Origin: Calycina herbarum
Lineage: Eukaryota; Ascomycota; Leotiomycetes; Helotiales; Pezizellaceae
Length of the DNA stretch: 64,000 bases
Reading direction: 5' to 3'
Assembly (NCBI GenBank): GCA_001414485.1
Contig: LLEY01000014.1
Span: 310,001-374,000, forward strand
The position numbers were made by a program, and so were the translations under genes. This document shows, in pieces, positions 10,680 through 22,075 of this stretch. The notes beneath the pieces are model-generated. The model was not told the origin of the DNA. It was given only the letters and a program-made list of their open reading frames with translations, and ran no database searches. The stretch's first letter is position 1; each line of letters begins with the position of its first letter.

Positions 10680-10900
10680 TACTGTAGAGTATACGTTGGT
10701 GGATTTTCCTTTACTGGATTCTGTTTTCCAAAACAGTTACGTATAAAATTTCGGAGTTGCCCTGTTTAGCGTTGAGAGTAATAATACTGTTGCATTCAAC
10801 CTCGGAACATGAGAGTCTGCTAATAACGGCACAGCGTTGGTGCCACCCTTGAAAATGTTGAATTAAGCAATGGCTAGGGTAACGAAGAGCTAAAGAGAAA

Positions 10901-10912
10901 TCTATATAAAAT
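10901..10912 (+). promoter_or_regulatory. Putative TATA box before the DUF829 gene
   Basis: The sequence TATATAAAATC occurs about 55-60 bases upstream of the ATG at 10961, a usual fungal core promoter position. A CT-rich stretch follows it just before the start. Confidence 0.4.
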
Positions 10913-10960
10913 CACCTCCTCTTCCCCAACAAATTCCCAAAGACCACAGCGAAAGGAAAG

Positions 10961-11891
10961 ATGGACAACCCCTTCTCCTCCCAAGGGTTCACCCGCCAAA
11001 ATCGTCAAGTATTTACCAAAATTTCAACTTCAACGCTACTTACTCATCAACCTTCCTCGCCCAGCACAATAATACTATGCACCTGGATGGCAGCCAACCC
11101 CCGTCACATAAAAAGCCACCTTTCGAGTTACACAACACTATTCCCTCACTCACACTTCTTGGTCATCCTATCTCCCAGAACCCCGCTTATTTTTTTCCTT
11201 CGCCCAACACAACAAGCACAGCTACTTCCCGCTGTTCGATTCCTAGCCGCAGATGAGAGGAAGGAATTTATGGTCCACATATTTTCTGGAGGAGGGGCTG
11301 TGAGTTTGTGCAACCTTGCTATTGCTTATCGTGCGTTCACATCCCTTTTTTTGAACATGTCACTCCAAGGGAATGTGGAACACTCTGTTCTCAAAAGATA
11401 ATCGAAAAATACTAATTTCATCCACTGTTTATCTAGGTGACCATTCAGGACAACAAGAAGAGTTACTGCCCCTCCAAAAACTCATCCTAGACAGCACCCC
11501 AGCACGAAGAACAGACTCGAGAACAACCGATGCCTGGGTTCACGTGCTCCCACCTCTTTTAAAAGGACCACTTACGACTTGGATTGCACGATACCTTTTC
11601 CGGTGGACTTGGTTATTTGTATTGGCTATTACGGGATCCGGGGATCCGTTTGCAAATGCTTGGACAGATTTGAATGATGTTAGAGTTATTCGGAAGAAGT
11701 GTGAAAGAGTATATATCTATTCAGAACTTGACAGCGCAATTTGGTACAAGGATGTCTTAAGACATGGGGAGGTTGCTGAGGAGAGAGGGTTCGGAGTGAG
11801 GAGGGAGAACTTTCAGGATAGTGGTCACGTTGCTCATGTTTTGACTGATCGGGAGAGATACTGGGGGATTGTTGAGAGACTTTGGAGATAG
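10961..11891 (+). CDS. DUF829 (PaxU/TMEM53-like) alpha/beta-hydrolase-fold protein
   Basis: Exons 10961-11330 and 11437-11891 join across a 106-base intron in frame (CGT split by the junction) to 274 residues, normal for the family. Landmarks of DUF829: LCTWMAANPRHIKSHLSSY near the start, HIFSGGGA at the nucleophile elbow (usually HxFSNGG), LILDSTPARR, and SGHVAHVLTDRERYW at the end, with the likely catalytic His. TGSGDPFANAW precedes a long helix. PaxU is encoded in the paxilline cluster, but its chemistry is unsettled. Here a role in metabolite processing is only suggested by the neighbouring transporter. TATA-like sequence lies upstream. The start MDNPFSS is the first ATG and fits known N-termini loosely. 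Confidence 0.8.
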
Positions 11892-12761
11892 ACTTTAACC
11901 TAGCACACCATGGAAACATAAAAAATCAAGCAAGGAGTGAGTTTGCTAGGAATTAAGCGACCAGATCCATATCCTCCCACTGTCTAACTCTCTGCGAGTA
12001 AGCCACCCGGTAAGCCATTAAAAGTTCCAGGCCTGGCAGCCACCCACGTGATATCAACCCCTCTATTCCCCCTTTTGGACTGACGTGCATATTGGGTTGC
12101 ACATTGTTTTGGTAGTAATTAATAGGAGAAAGTCAAAAAACCCAGTAAGTCCATAATGAAGGAACCAGCTCTACATTCCTCGAAATTTACCCCCATGCAC
12201 TTTCTGAGATGAACCTGTTTGGTTCAGAGCACTGGATTTTTTTACAAGATATTTCTACAAGATGTGGGTACTAGTAGGTAACCTACAAATAGCTGTGATT
12301 GCTACCGTGGTGCAATTCCTAGGTAACCTACCTCCGCCCAATTTGTTCCTCTGCCGCGCTCTACTAAAACCACAACAGTACGTCCAAAAGAGATCAGAAA
12401 AATACTCAAAAAGTCTAGAAGGAATCCTTGACAGCTAATTAACAAACAGAGTTGCATCTATTTTAGTTCGGTGTTGTGGTTTATTCTCGATTTTAAGGCC
12501 TTTTTTCAGAGGAACAAATACAGAGGTTTTTTCCGTCCCGGCAGAGCCTACATAATATTATGTCAAGAATTTGGCCTTTCAGGCAGCCTCAAAATGGGGC
12601 TGATGCCTGGCGTTTACTGCGCCATGCATGTGATTTGTTGGTGTTTCAAAGCATGTCATCCCAAGAATTTATCTCCACGAAAATATTATCTTATTACATC
12701 AAATTAACACACTCCGAGGTTTTTGAAGCTCCAAATATTGACCTAAGCACTTGAAGAAAAG
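11892..12761. promoter_or_regulatory. Intergenic region with a 12-bp direct repeat
   Basis: No convincing gene is seen; the open frames here have no recognisable content. TAGGTAACCTAC, itself nearly palindromic, occurs at 12275-12286 and again at 12320-12331. This could be a paired transcription-factor site for the small gene that starts at 12762, but nothing else supports that. Confidence 0.3.
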
Positions 12762-13206
12762 ATGGCGGATCATACAAGTCACACTGCGGGCACAACCCCA
12801 AGTCACGATACACCTACCATACACGTGGATACCACAATTGTAAATATTAACTCTCTATAATTCCGTATATTCAACTAGTAACCTTTATCTCTCTAACAAC
12901 CCACAGCATGATCATACACCTTACCACGATCAAACACCCCATCAACATCACCATCACCACCACCATCAATACCACCCCCCTACCCAACCTCTTCTAGATA
13001 CAACCCAACCACCAAGTTACGATAGCATAATCCTCCCCCTCAACAACCAATTACAACGACGACCTAGAGACGAAGCAGAATCAATAGAATCGTTCTGTGG
13101 ATACTTTTTCTTATTTGTCTTCCTCTTGATTTTCGTGGGTCTCATTTTTGAGGTGTTGAATCCTTGGCCACCTAATTGTATGCCAGGGGTATCTGGGTGC
13201 GGTTAA
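12762..13206 (+). CDS. Small His-rich single-TM protein with PPxY motif
   Basis: Two exons, 12762-12839 and 12907-13206, flank a 67-base intron (GTAAAT...CACAG) and give 125 residues. Residues 1-26 are Thr/His-rich, followed by a His cluster (HQHHHHHHHQYH). PPSY in TQPPSYDSI is a PY motif of the type bound by WW domains of Rsp5/Nedd4 ubiquitin ligases. An acidic-basic linker follows, then one hydrophobic helix of about 20 residues (from GYFFLFVFLLIFVG), and a short tail with two Cys. The layout resembles tail-proximal TM adaptors for Rsp5, but I recognise no family. It ends about 95 bases before the convergent ACS permease, a possible ubiquitination client; that link is inference. Confidence 0.65.
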
Positions 13207-13301
13207 AAATTCGGGTGATGGGGGTCTTGCTTTGTATCCTACTCAATGTATGGGCTTTGTAAATTGCAAATAACTCGTTCTCAATTCTTCACTTGCCCTC
13301 T

Positions 13302-14948
13302 TTAAATAGCATATCTATAATCCGGATGGAAATCGCCACCCTTCCCATTCGCAATCTCGTACTCCCTCTCATCCTCAGTCAGACTCTCCCGCTTCTTGTT
13401 CTGTCTCAAGAAAAAGAAGTAGAGAACTGTGTGTCCCAGACCAGCCAAAATTACGGCTCCAAGCGAGAAACTCAATCCCAAAAGGTACTTCCCATTAACC
13501 GTCGTTTTGAAAATTTGTCCAACCTAGAGATCTCAATTAGTAAAGCAGTGGGAAAAGAGATGGAAGGAAGGGGATAGTGAGAGATCGAGGGAAGAGAAGG
13601 GAAGGAAAACTTACAACAACACCAGCACTATTCCCCAACGCCTGATTCATCCCCACAGCCGTAGCTCTTTTATAATACCCCGCATGCGAATTAAGCAACC
13701 AAGTACAATTCAAACCCACAATATTATAAATCCCTGGCGCGATCAGAAACGTCGAGAAATAAAGTACTCCCCTAGAATGCGCCGGCACTCCGATATTAAC
13801 CGCATACCCAATAGCAGTAAGCAAAACCGCTGGAACCATGAAGAAATACCGTTTCTGGTAGCGATCTGATAACCAAGAAACGAACAGATAAGCAGCAGAT
13901 GCCCAGATGAAGACCGGTATGGTGAGGAGTTGTGTGGTGACAGTGTCGAAACCGAAGCCTTTGATGATCAAGGGAAGGAAGGAGGAGAACCCGAAAGAAC
14001 AGATATCCGCCCAGAATTGAGACCAGCAAGAGATATATAATTTCACATCCATCAGTGCCTTCCTCACTTCTCCCCAATCGAAGTCCGGCTTCCCATTATA
14101 ACGCGCATTCAAATCCGCGCGAATACGCATAAGAACGCGATCTTCTTCATTAAGAAAATACGCCGTCTCGAAGTTATCCGGGAGTAAGAAGACAGTAGCA
14201 ACCGAGACACCGACTGTAACGCAGCCTTCGATTATATAGAGCCATCGCCAGCCTTCTAGACCGCCTACTCCGTCCATTTTTAGGAGTGCGTAGGCAAAGA
14301 GACCACCGAACGAGCCGGATAATGCTGCTGAGACGAAGAGGTAGGAGACGCGAACTGCTTGTTCCGTTGGGAGGTAGAAGGTACTGAGATAGAGGGCGAG
14401 GCAGGGGAACATTCCGGATTCGAATAAACCGAGGAGGATACGGGAGGCGTAGAGTTGGTTTGGGGTGTGGATGAAACCGGTTCCGATGAGGACGATACTC
14501 CAGCAGAACATGAGGGCTGGTATTAAACGACCTTAGAAGGTTAGATAAATCCGAGAGAGATATGGAAAGTCCAGTTACTCACTAGGATGGAACTTCTTCA
14601 AGACAAGCGAGCAAGGTACTTCTGCAGCGACATACAAGACGTAGAAGAGTGTGACGGCATCTGTTGCAAGTCAGTCAAGAACTTCTATGTGGCTGTAGAA
14701 AACTATTTACTTCCCAGTTGGCTACTAGTCATCTTCAAGTCTTTGGTCATTCCCGCGGAAGCGGCATTCCCAATATTCGAGCGATCAAGGTAAGCCGCAA
14801 GAAATATGAGAGTAACCACCGGAGAAATAAACATGTCCAATTTCATAAGCAACTTCCTCTCTCTCGCGGGATCGATAAAAGGTCGAGTTTCACCATCGGT
14901 TTGGGGAGTGATAACATCATCCTTTTCGTTTTTGATAGAAGCCTCCAT
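13302..14948 (-). CDS. ACS-family MFS permease (Dal5/Tna1-like)
   Basis: Four exons (14948-14711, 14660-14583, 14531-13615, 13523-13302) join in frame to 484 residues, standard for the anion:cation symporter family of 12-TM permeases. Seen: AAYLDRSNIGNA in TM1, YVAAEVPCSLVLKK, RILLGLFESGMFPC, GWRWLYIIEG and LNSHAGYYKRATAVGM, all family landmarks. All introns are 50-91 bases with GT...AG ends. The C-terminal tail (LTEDEREYEIANGKGG) is hydrophilic. These permeases import carboxylates, vitamins such as nicotinate or pantothenate, allantoate or peptides; the substrate cannot be read from sequence. No damage was seen. Confidence 0.88.
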
Positions 14949-15658
14949 CTTGATTGTGGTGAGTAGGAAACAAAGCGAGGATGGATTAAATGACTTGAAG
15001 TGCTGTGGTAAGTATCCTCCTTCTCACTCTTATATATCCATCAAGACTTCCAAGCCTTTCGTCTCCACACTTTCCAACAAGATAGTAAACGGAAAAGGAC
15101 ATACAATGGCACGAGCAGAACCCACAACCCTTATAAGAACACCCTTCCTTGTCCCAGTCATCCGACCTTGTCCGACAACAGCACCCAAAAATTCAGTAAT
15201 CCTCTTCCTTATCTCGATAACGTACTTTCCCTCGAATCGCCCCTCGCTATCCCAAGATCCACAAAACACGAACAGATCCTCGGGTCCTGATTTACGGTCG
15301 GGTGTAAGCCGTTAATAGGCATTCAGCTCGTTGATAGGCTACTGTTATAAACAAACATGGGCTCCAAATCCCACTTTACTAACCTTCCTGGCCGCTGAAC
15401 CGGTCGATCTCCCCTTTTTTGCCCCGCGCAGTACCACATCGGCAAGTTGGCCGATGATACACCCCATTCTTCACCACGGGCATCCACACGTTGTGATTCG
15501 GCGGCCAACGTCGGTATACAAATTGGCTCGAGGATTAAGTGTATGATTAATTCGAAATTGGATTACACTCGTGACTTTCTTCTCATTTGGTTTAAGACTT
15601 AGTTGGGAAATAATACTTGGATTTTTCTATTGCAAAGAAACATTGAACCTATTTCAAT
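14949..15658. promoter_or_regulatory. Divergent intergenic region, permease and FAH-family gene
   Basis: About 0.7 kb between two divergent starts. An open frame of 79 codons on the minus strand at 15269-15030 lacks family features and is probably 5' leader or chance. No promoter element stands out beyond AT-rich sequence just before 15659. Confidence 0.35.
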
Positions 15659-16744
15659 ATGTCAGAAACTTCATCTCCAGTAAGTCAAAAGTGTGTCTCA
15701 CAGTTGTCCAATCACTAACATATAAACCCAGGTTTGGGGTCGTCTAGTCCGCTTCATCGCAACAGACAACCAACAATATTGCGGTGAACCTGTAGACACA
15801 GAACTCGATGGTCAGTCCCCAACAATTCAAAATCAGTGATCTATTACTCACATCTCAAAGTCGGACTCGCAATGCTTGAAAAGAAACAAGTCCTCGTCAA
15901 AGTCCTCGACACAAAATCAGCATTAGATACTTCCGGAAAATTCACCGGAGAAGTAAAAACCATCAAAGAAGTTAGTCTCCAAACATTGACAGGTTGAACG
16001 AAAGGCATTGCTAACCAGCCATATAGTTACTTTCCCCCGTCTCCGCCCAAGAAGTAGGGACAATCCGCTGCATAGGCCTAAACTACAAAGACCACGCCGT
16101 AAGTCACCCTTTCCCATCACCAAAGCCAAAAGCTAACACTAGAACCAAAGGCAGAACTATACTTCGCCCTCCCAGAAAACCCAGATCTCTTCATGAAACC
16201 CTCATCCACCCTAAACTCCCCCACAGCACCAATCCTCGTTCCCTCGGCAGCAGCAGAGGGAGCAGACGGCGAGGTGGAACTTGCATTGGTCATTTCCAAA
16301 GACTGCAAGAACGTCTCGTCTTCAGAGGCTTTATCCTACGTCCTAGGCTACACAACAGCAAACGACGTCACCTCCCGAGGTCTGCAGCCCCGAACTTCGC
16401 AGTGGGGTTATTGCAAAGGCTTCGATGGATTTTGTCCTGTGGGACCAACGTTGGTGTCGACGAAGAGTATCCCCGACCCCTCCGTTCTATCGCTTAAAAC
16501 AGTGTTAAACGGAAAGACGCTTCAAGATGGGAAGACCTCGAATATGATATTCTCCGTCGCGGAGATAATAGCGTATCTATCAGTTGGCACCACGATACCG
16601 AAAGGTACAGTGATATTAACGGGTACGCCCGCGGGGATTGGTCATAGTCATAGTCCGCCCGCGTATTTAACTGCAGGCGCGGATTTGAGGGTTTGGATCA
16701 GTCATGGATTGGGGACTTTGGTGAACCCCATAGTGATGGAGTAG
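15659..16744 (+). CDS. Fumarylacetoacetate hydrolase (FAH) family protein
   Basis: Five exons (15659-15679, 15732-15810, 15861-15970, 16027-16098, 16151-16744) join in frame to 291 residues. The N-terminal part begins VWGRLVRFI, and CIGLNYKDHA is the conserved entry to the FAH fold. DLFMKPSSTL, GEVELALVISKDCKNV (metal-binding ExE) and GYTTANDVTSR follow, then FCPVGP, MIFSVAEIIAYLS and GTVILTGTPAGIG. This is the COG0179 architecture of acylpyruvase, oxaloacetate decarboxylase and 2-hydroxyhepta-2,4-diene-dioate isomerase enzymes, which use Mg2+ or Mn2+ to cleave or isomerise C-C bonds next to keto acids. The exact substrate is open. The length fits cytosolic fungal members (about 290 residues). 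It may serve catabolism of an acid taken up by the divergent permease, but that is inference. Confidence 0.88.
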
Positions 16745-17354
16745 GAGAAAATAAATAAATAAATCAAAACCCCTCGCATTCCCCATATGAACTCCTTTAC
16801 CAAACCACCGGCGCAGAAAAACGTGGCAAAAAAACAAACGCGGAGATGAATGTGGATAATGAATCGGGGCGTCTATTACCTCCCACAAGCAAGCGCCAGG
16901 CGCCCAGGCGTCAATGGCTGCGATGTGCAACAAACGGTTCTAGCCTCACAAGCCTCCTTTTGTGAAATTTGGAAATTTTAAAAAACATGACTCCACACTC
17001 AAGCACCGCCACAGATGTGCGATATGCAACAGAAATGCTTGTGTCGACGCCACTTGGTTCTCATATTTGATTTTTGGCAAAAGAGATATTGCATTGATCG
17101 CAAAAATAAAAGACTTATAAACAGGGAGGGAGGGCATGAAGTTGTAAGCAGGGGGTATGGACACTTGTCTGTGGATGCTGGGGATCGTTACAAAGGGTGC
17201 TGGCAAAATGCGATGTTGAATGAATTCTAACGAAGTACGGAATTTGAAACTAAAATTTGGAAAATCAACAGCTTTCGTACTTGAATCCATATCCTGTCGG
17301 TGGTTCTTAACATCCTTATGCGCCGATTCGAATAACCGATTGTTTTGTGGTAAA
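16745..17354. other. Convergent intergenic spacer
   Basis: About 0.6 kb between two gene 3' ends. Short open frames have no family features. AATAAATAAATAAA at about 16750-16764, just after the FAH stop, could serve for 3' end formation. Nothing else is seen. Confidence 0.3.
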
Positions 17355-18494
17355 TTATATGGTTTCGACTTGTGACATCGAGGTACTGGCAGGAACCGGT
17401 GGCAGCGGTTTTTCGACCGATGTCAAAGTCTCAAGTCCAGCCTCCAAATCACTCCCGGAAAATATCGCCTTCTCTCCATTTTCCGGCGGGAAACACATAT
17501 CTTCCACCTCATCCCTAAACAACAACAATCCCTCAGCTTCAACCTCATCCTCATCCGGATCGTAAAAGTCGACGCGACGAGCTTGGATTGACTTGTAACG
17601 TGCCACAACCCATCTCATCCCTCTATAAATCTTGTATACCACAGGTACCAAAATCATGCCCGCCAGCAAAACCAGAAATCCAATAACGCGCCAGATTCCG
17701 ACGTTTTCGACGAGGTTACTCCATCTTTGTAACAGCAGATGCCGGCGGGATCCTATTCTACCATATTCATCGAAATTCTGCCTGTATACATATCGATACC
17801 ACGGAGGATCTCCAAAATCCGGACATGCCCAAGACCACAAGGTACATTCCTTCAAATTCTCGGGTCCTGCGTGTCCTCTGTGTCGAGGAAACAGGCCGAT
17901 ACGGGTAATCGTGAAGTTGTTAATCCCTGGATTTGTGTTGTGATCCTTAAATTCGACCCTAATAATCTGCTGTTCCTGACTCTCAAGCAAGGTGTTGTAG
18001 CCCGCGATCCCAGCACCCAACAGATTGAGTGTCAAAGTCGGTGCATAGCTATAGTATCGAATATTAGGATCATCCCGCGGATGAACCAGGCGTTCGTAAT
18101 CGAGTGCGAACGTCGGAGAGGTTAAGAACCTGCGATAGTTCTCGTGAGACCGCCATTCGGGGATGAAGTCTGGTTGTTGCTGGTGTGCCTCGAGTTGTGG
18201 CGGGAGGAAAGGATTCGGCAGAGGCAGGAAAGGTTGGTCTTGTAGTAGAAGCTGGCTACTGTCGTGGGAGAGGGTGAAATTGAGGATTAGGAGACTGTGT
18301 TTGGGATTTGCTTCTCCGATTTGCTCTTCTTCGTTCCAGACTGGGAGGTCGGGTGTGCGGACTTGGACGAGAGCGCTGCGGCCGTGGGTTATCCAGTTGG
18401 CGCCGACGGTAGTCCCTCGGGAGGCGTTGACACTAAGAATGGAAAGGAGGAAAAGGAATAAATGAAAGAAACGAAGGGAGGGGATAGATGGCAT
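17355..18494 (-). CDS. Uncharacterised secretory-pathway protein, one TM near C-terminus
   Basis: A single uninterrupted frame of 379 residues. The N-terminus (FFHLFLFLLSILSVNAS) is a good signal peptide with cleavage near residue 25. The luminal part has acidic and proline-rich stretches, N-glycosylation sequons (NFT) and a cysteine pair (CTLWSWACPDFG). One hydrophobic helix (VIGFLVLLAGMILVPVVYKI) lies at about residues 270-290 and is followed by RGMRWVVARYKS, so the tail should be cytosolic. The tail is acidic (DPDEDEVEAEG) and ends in a Pro/Ser-rich segment. I do not recognise a characterised family. It fits a fungal type I membrane protein of unknown role. Confidence 0.7.
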   Translation of the reverse strand: MPSIPSLRFFHLFLFLLSILSVNASRGTTVGANWITHGRSALVQVRTPDLPVWNEEEQIGEANPKHSLLILNFTLSHDSSQLLLQDQPFLPLPNPFLPPQLEAHQQQPDFIPEWRSHENYRRFLTSPTFALDYERLVHPRDDPNIRYYSYAPTLTLNLLGAGIAGYNTLLESQEQQIIRVEFKDHNTNPGINNFTITRIGLFPRHRGHAGPENLKECTLWSWACPDFGDPPWYRYVYRQNFDEYGRIGSRRHLLLQRWSNLVENVGIWRVIGFLVLLAGMILVPVVYKIYRGMRWVVARYKSIQARRVDFYDPDEDEVEAEGLLLFRDEVEDMCFPPENGEKAIFSGSDLEAGLETLTSVEKPLPPVPASTSMSQVETI

Positions 18495-18825
18495 GATTGC
18501 TAGGCAATCGTGAAGAGAAGCTTACGACTGCAAAGGGGACAGCTTTGAACCGCACTCACCCCTGGTTTGCAGGAATTCGTGCCTGCAGTCCCAGGCGCCT
18601 GCCATGCCACAAATTCTCCCAACTCTTTTAGGAGAATAAGGTAGCGTACACCAAATTGTTCGAGCCCTGTAAGGTAATCGAATTCATTTTGATCGAACAA
18701 TTAAGAGAATAGCGTGGAGATATTCACCTTTACGACGACAGTACTCAGCGGCGCACTGACTAAAAATAATATAAGACCATAGACCTATACAATACCTCGC
18801 GTCGACAGAACAGCCATCGCAACTA
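18495..18825. other. Spacer between membrane-protein gene and transposon
   Basis: About 330 bases. The 66-codon open frame on the minus strand (18700-18500) has no recognisable content. It ends in a normal-composition flank carrying the TA (18824-18825) used as target site of the adjacent transposon. Confidence 0.3.
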
Positions 18826-20985
18826 ACCGATCTCCCTGGACTGTGCACGCTCCTGGACTGTGCACCACTGAAAATAGCTTCACTTTTCCCCCACTTACAC
18901 ACTTTAATTATGGCTAGAGCAGACAATACGCATCGGATTAACCAGGCGGTGGCAGCAATCGAAAGAGGGGAATTTAGTAATTATGCTGAAGCTGCGAAGA
19001 AGTATAGATGTGACCGTTCTACTGTCTTACGGAGAGTTAGGGGCTTAACTAAGACACGTCGAGAGGCCACCGCTTTTTACCTTCAAGTATTAACTAAGGA
19101 GCAAGAGGAGGTCCTAATTCGGCAGATAAGTAGGCTTACAGATCGTAGAATACCTCCTACTTCGTCGATTATCCGAAACCTCGCCGAAGAGATACATAGG
19201 AAGAAGGTTAGTAAGAACTAGACAGGGGATTTTGTTAAGCAGTATAAGGATAAGTTACGTAGTAGTTATCTTAGGAATATTAAGAATTTAAGGGTTGTGG
19301 CCGAGTATGTACTAATGTTTATACTCTTCTTTACTTTAGTATTTACTTTCTTTTCTCTACTTATTACCTCTTTTCTTATAGAAGCTAATATTACGCTCTA
19401 CTTATAGTTAACCTCTGTCGTTAAGAAATTCTATATTACTGCCGATAACCTCTATAACTTTAACAAAAAGGGCTTCTTTATTAGATTCGGTCAGTCTATA
19501 AAGCGTATAATAACTATAAATGTATATACCTTAGGTCGAGTTACTAAGAATAAGTAGGACAGGTCTCGAGAGTTTATTTCACTTCTCGTATATATCTTAG
19601 CTATTAGACAAGCGATTCTACTACTTCTTATATATAAAGGGAGCTTAGAGGATCTTTAGAATTCCTAGCTCGAGGATGTTAAAGAGGATTCTAGTGTATA
19701 CTTTAGCTCTTCCGAGAACGGCTGGTCCTTAAACAAGTTTGGTTTAAAGTAGCTTAAAAAGGTCTTTAAAAGGAATACAAAACCTAAGTTACTAAGGACC
19801 TACCGACTCCTCCTTATAGATAGCTACTCCTTATATGTTAATATAAAGTTTATTAACTTTGTAGATTGTTATCGTATAATTATTATGATCTTACTACCTT
19901 ATATAACACATCGATTATAGCCTCTTAACATTAGCCTATTTAGACTACTAGCCGCCTTCTACTCTAACAAACTAGACTGATTAATATCTATTTCTCGAGG
20001 AATAGTCTTGATATTAAAGCGATTTTTCTATATAATGTTTAAGTTAGTATAGGATAAGGCCTTTATAGAGTATAATATTATATATGCCTTCTATAAGTCT
20101 GGAATCTAGCCTATTGCTAGACAAAAGATGATAGACCAAGTAACGAAGCTTACTTCGCCTCTTCGCCCTTCTGCCAGAGGACTCAAAACACCCCTTACTT
20201 TAAAAGCAATTCGACAAGCCTTCTTAGACTTTGAGAAATCACCTTTAAAGCTTAAAGTAAATAAGGTCTTCTCTTCTATCTTTACTCTCTCGAGTCAAGT
20301 TAGTATTCTTTCTTATAAAAACAACGGACTTAAGATAGCTATTATTCTTAAGAATCAGAAAAGAAAGAAGGGAAAGAGACTTAATCTTTGTAGTAAGGAG
20401 AGTAAGGGAGTGGAAGTCTATTCTCCAGGGAAGGTTATAAAGGCTAGGGCACGTCAGCAAGAGAAGGAAGAGGTTTTAAGACAAGAAGAAGAAGTAAAGG
20501 AAGAGAGAAGAGTTGAGAGAAAGGCTAGGGCACTTCTTAAGGAATAAAAGGCTGAAGAATTAGCTAATAAGAGGGCAGAAACTCAGCTTCTGAGGGAGCT
20601 GGCTGCTATAACTCCTAGGGCTCTAAAGCAGAAGAGGCCTATATAAGTTATACTAAAGAAGATTACTCCAAGGATGCTCTAAGTTAAGAAAGAGTTAAAA
20701 AAGGCTTCTAAAGAGCCTAAAAAGCTAAGTAGAATAGTAGTTCTTGTGGGTGTATTTATTATATAAGGGGTAGCCTCGGTAGTTTAGAAAAGTAGGTTAG
20801 GACGGCAGATTAAAGTGCTACTTCGTGCTCGCGCATAGTTTTTTATACTGAATATCTATTTAACTACCTTTTATTGATCTCCTTACTTAATTATATACAA
20901 ATCTAATGAGTGGTTGTTAAGATATATGCCTTTTTAGTAGGGTGGTAAAATGGCTGAGAGGCGTGCACAGTCCAGGGAGATCGGT
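18826..20985 (+). mobile_element. Pogo/Fot1-like (Tc1-mariner) DNA transposon, 2160 bp
   Basis: Perfect 25-bp terminal inverted repeats, 18826-18850 and 20961-20985, begin ACCGATCTCCCTGGACTGTG and are flanked by TA on both sides (18824-18825, 20986-20987). The left end has CCTGGACTGTGCAC twice (18835-18848 and 18852-18865); the right end shows one copy. Between the TIRs lies a transposase reading frame with many stops. The perfect TIRs and TSD show true transposition and no end erosion, while the coding part is heavily mutated. Confidence 0.93.
18910..20820 (+). pseudogene. Pogo/Fot1-type transposase, stop-riddled
   Basis: The first 103 codons are open: MARADNTHRINQAVAAIERG, then a Psq/HTH region (NYAEAAKKYRCDRSTVLRRV) and a CENP-B-type HTH. 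The frame then continues with stops, mainly TAG where Trp or Gln is expected. Still readable are YNFNKKGFFIRFGQS (DDE core, first Asp lost to Asn), DRSREFISLL, LLIYKGSLEDL, VYFSSSENGWS and LLLIDSYSLYVN (second catalytic region). The C-terminal part (about 20128-20547) is lysine-rich. The mutation pattern is RIP-like. It is inactive. Confidence 0.88.
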
Positions 20986-21088
20986 TATCGTTGGTTTGAA
21001 CAATCTTCGATTCAACCAGAAGTCAACTTTGTACCACATATACGCCAGTACCATAACATATCATACGCCGGCATCCAAATTCAAGACC

Positions 21089-22075
21089 ATGGCATCAATC
21101 TCGAAATATCGCCGACCCACCGACCCAGAGTGGAGTCAACATCCCACCGAAGAGCCTTTGCCAATCGAAATCAGAGGAGCGGTTATTGAACATCTCAAAC
21201 AATACTGGCACTTTGACGAAACCGACGAACGCAAAAGAACGCTCAAGACTGCTTGGATATGCGATGTTTTCCACCAAACAATCAAAGATCCAGACTTTCT
21301 CCTTGATCGACAAAGTCTTCACCGGATGTCCAATAAACGTGTCGCCTTCTACTGGACGTCTCAAGAGTCCACAGAGTCCACAGTGATCGGTGTCATCTAC
21401 CAGGAGTGGATTCGAAATCACAACAGCCATTCACCAATTGAGTTCCGAGACTTTTCTGCCCATTTGGTACAAATCTACCCTGATGGTCCACAGAAAATTG
21501 AGGATATCATTACTGTTCCCAGATCTATATGTCAGTAAGCCATTTCTCTCCTTGATGATGAGAAGCTTAAAAGAGAGAGCTCGGGCAACCCCGATCCTGA
21601 TCCCCTGGCCCACTGGTTGAGTCCAACATACCACGGTATCATTATCATAATGGACCATTTCCTTCTACCCGTATGGGACAAAAAGGCGGGTGTACTCATC
21701 GATCTCCAGGAGCAAGCCTAACTCTTGAATGTCCTACTTGTTAGAACCGGAGAAGATTCGACAAATTTCGACGGACTGAGAGAGACCGGACTCTGTCTCC
21801 CTTTGGACAGGCCTGACATCTCAGCCAGACAAAAATGTTGTCAGAGTCTCTCTTGGGGCTGAGTCAAATTTGTGGCAGAGTTGCAACCTAATCCGAGCAC
21901 GAATTGGGAAGAGACAGCGCAAAGATTCGCGGATGATCGGATGAAGCAGGCTGACGCTGAGGGCATGGACAATAATACGCCTACCTGGGTTGTGGTGCGC
22001 CATGCCAAAGGAGATAGAAAGGGTGAAAATTTTATGCCATTTGGGCCATATCAAATTTCCAGATGGTTCAAATGA
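21089..22075 (+). CDS. Hypothetical protein, structure unresolved, possibly broken
   Basis: An open frame from ATG 21089 (MASISKYRRPTDPEWSQH) runs to TAA 21538 and gives 149 residues of normal composition. Further coding-like sequence follows at about 21540-21620 in another frame and at 21860-22075 in a third (AELQPNPSTNWEETAQRF to PYQISRWFK). I could not join these with convincing introns, so the gene may have unusual splicing or may be decaying. The transposon at 18826-20985 lies about 100 bases upstream and may have separated it from its promoter. No family recognised. The listed end assumes the third segment is the last exon. Confidence 0.35.

Noticed and set aside
12471..12754. Two overlapping open frames upstream of the small His-rich gene
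   Set aside because: Their translations share no family features and overlap in different frames; this is more likely leader or chance sequence.
14806..15315. 169-codon plus-strand frame antisense to the ACS permease 5' end
   Set aside because: It overlaps the well-supported first exon of the permease and its promoter, and the translation has no recognisable content.
18500..18700. 66-codon minus-strand frame beside the transposon
   Set aside because: It has no conserved motif, and splice signals that would join it to the 17.4-18.5 kb gene were not convincing.
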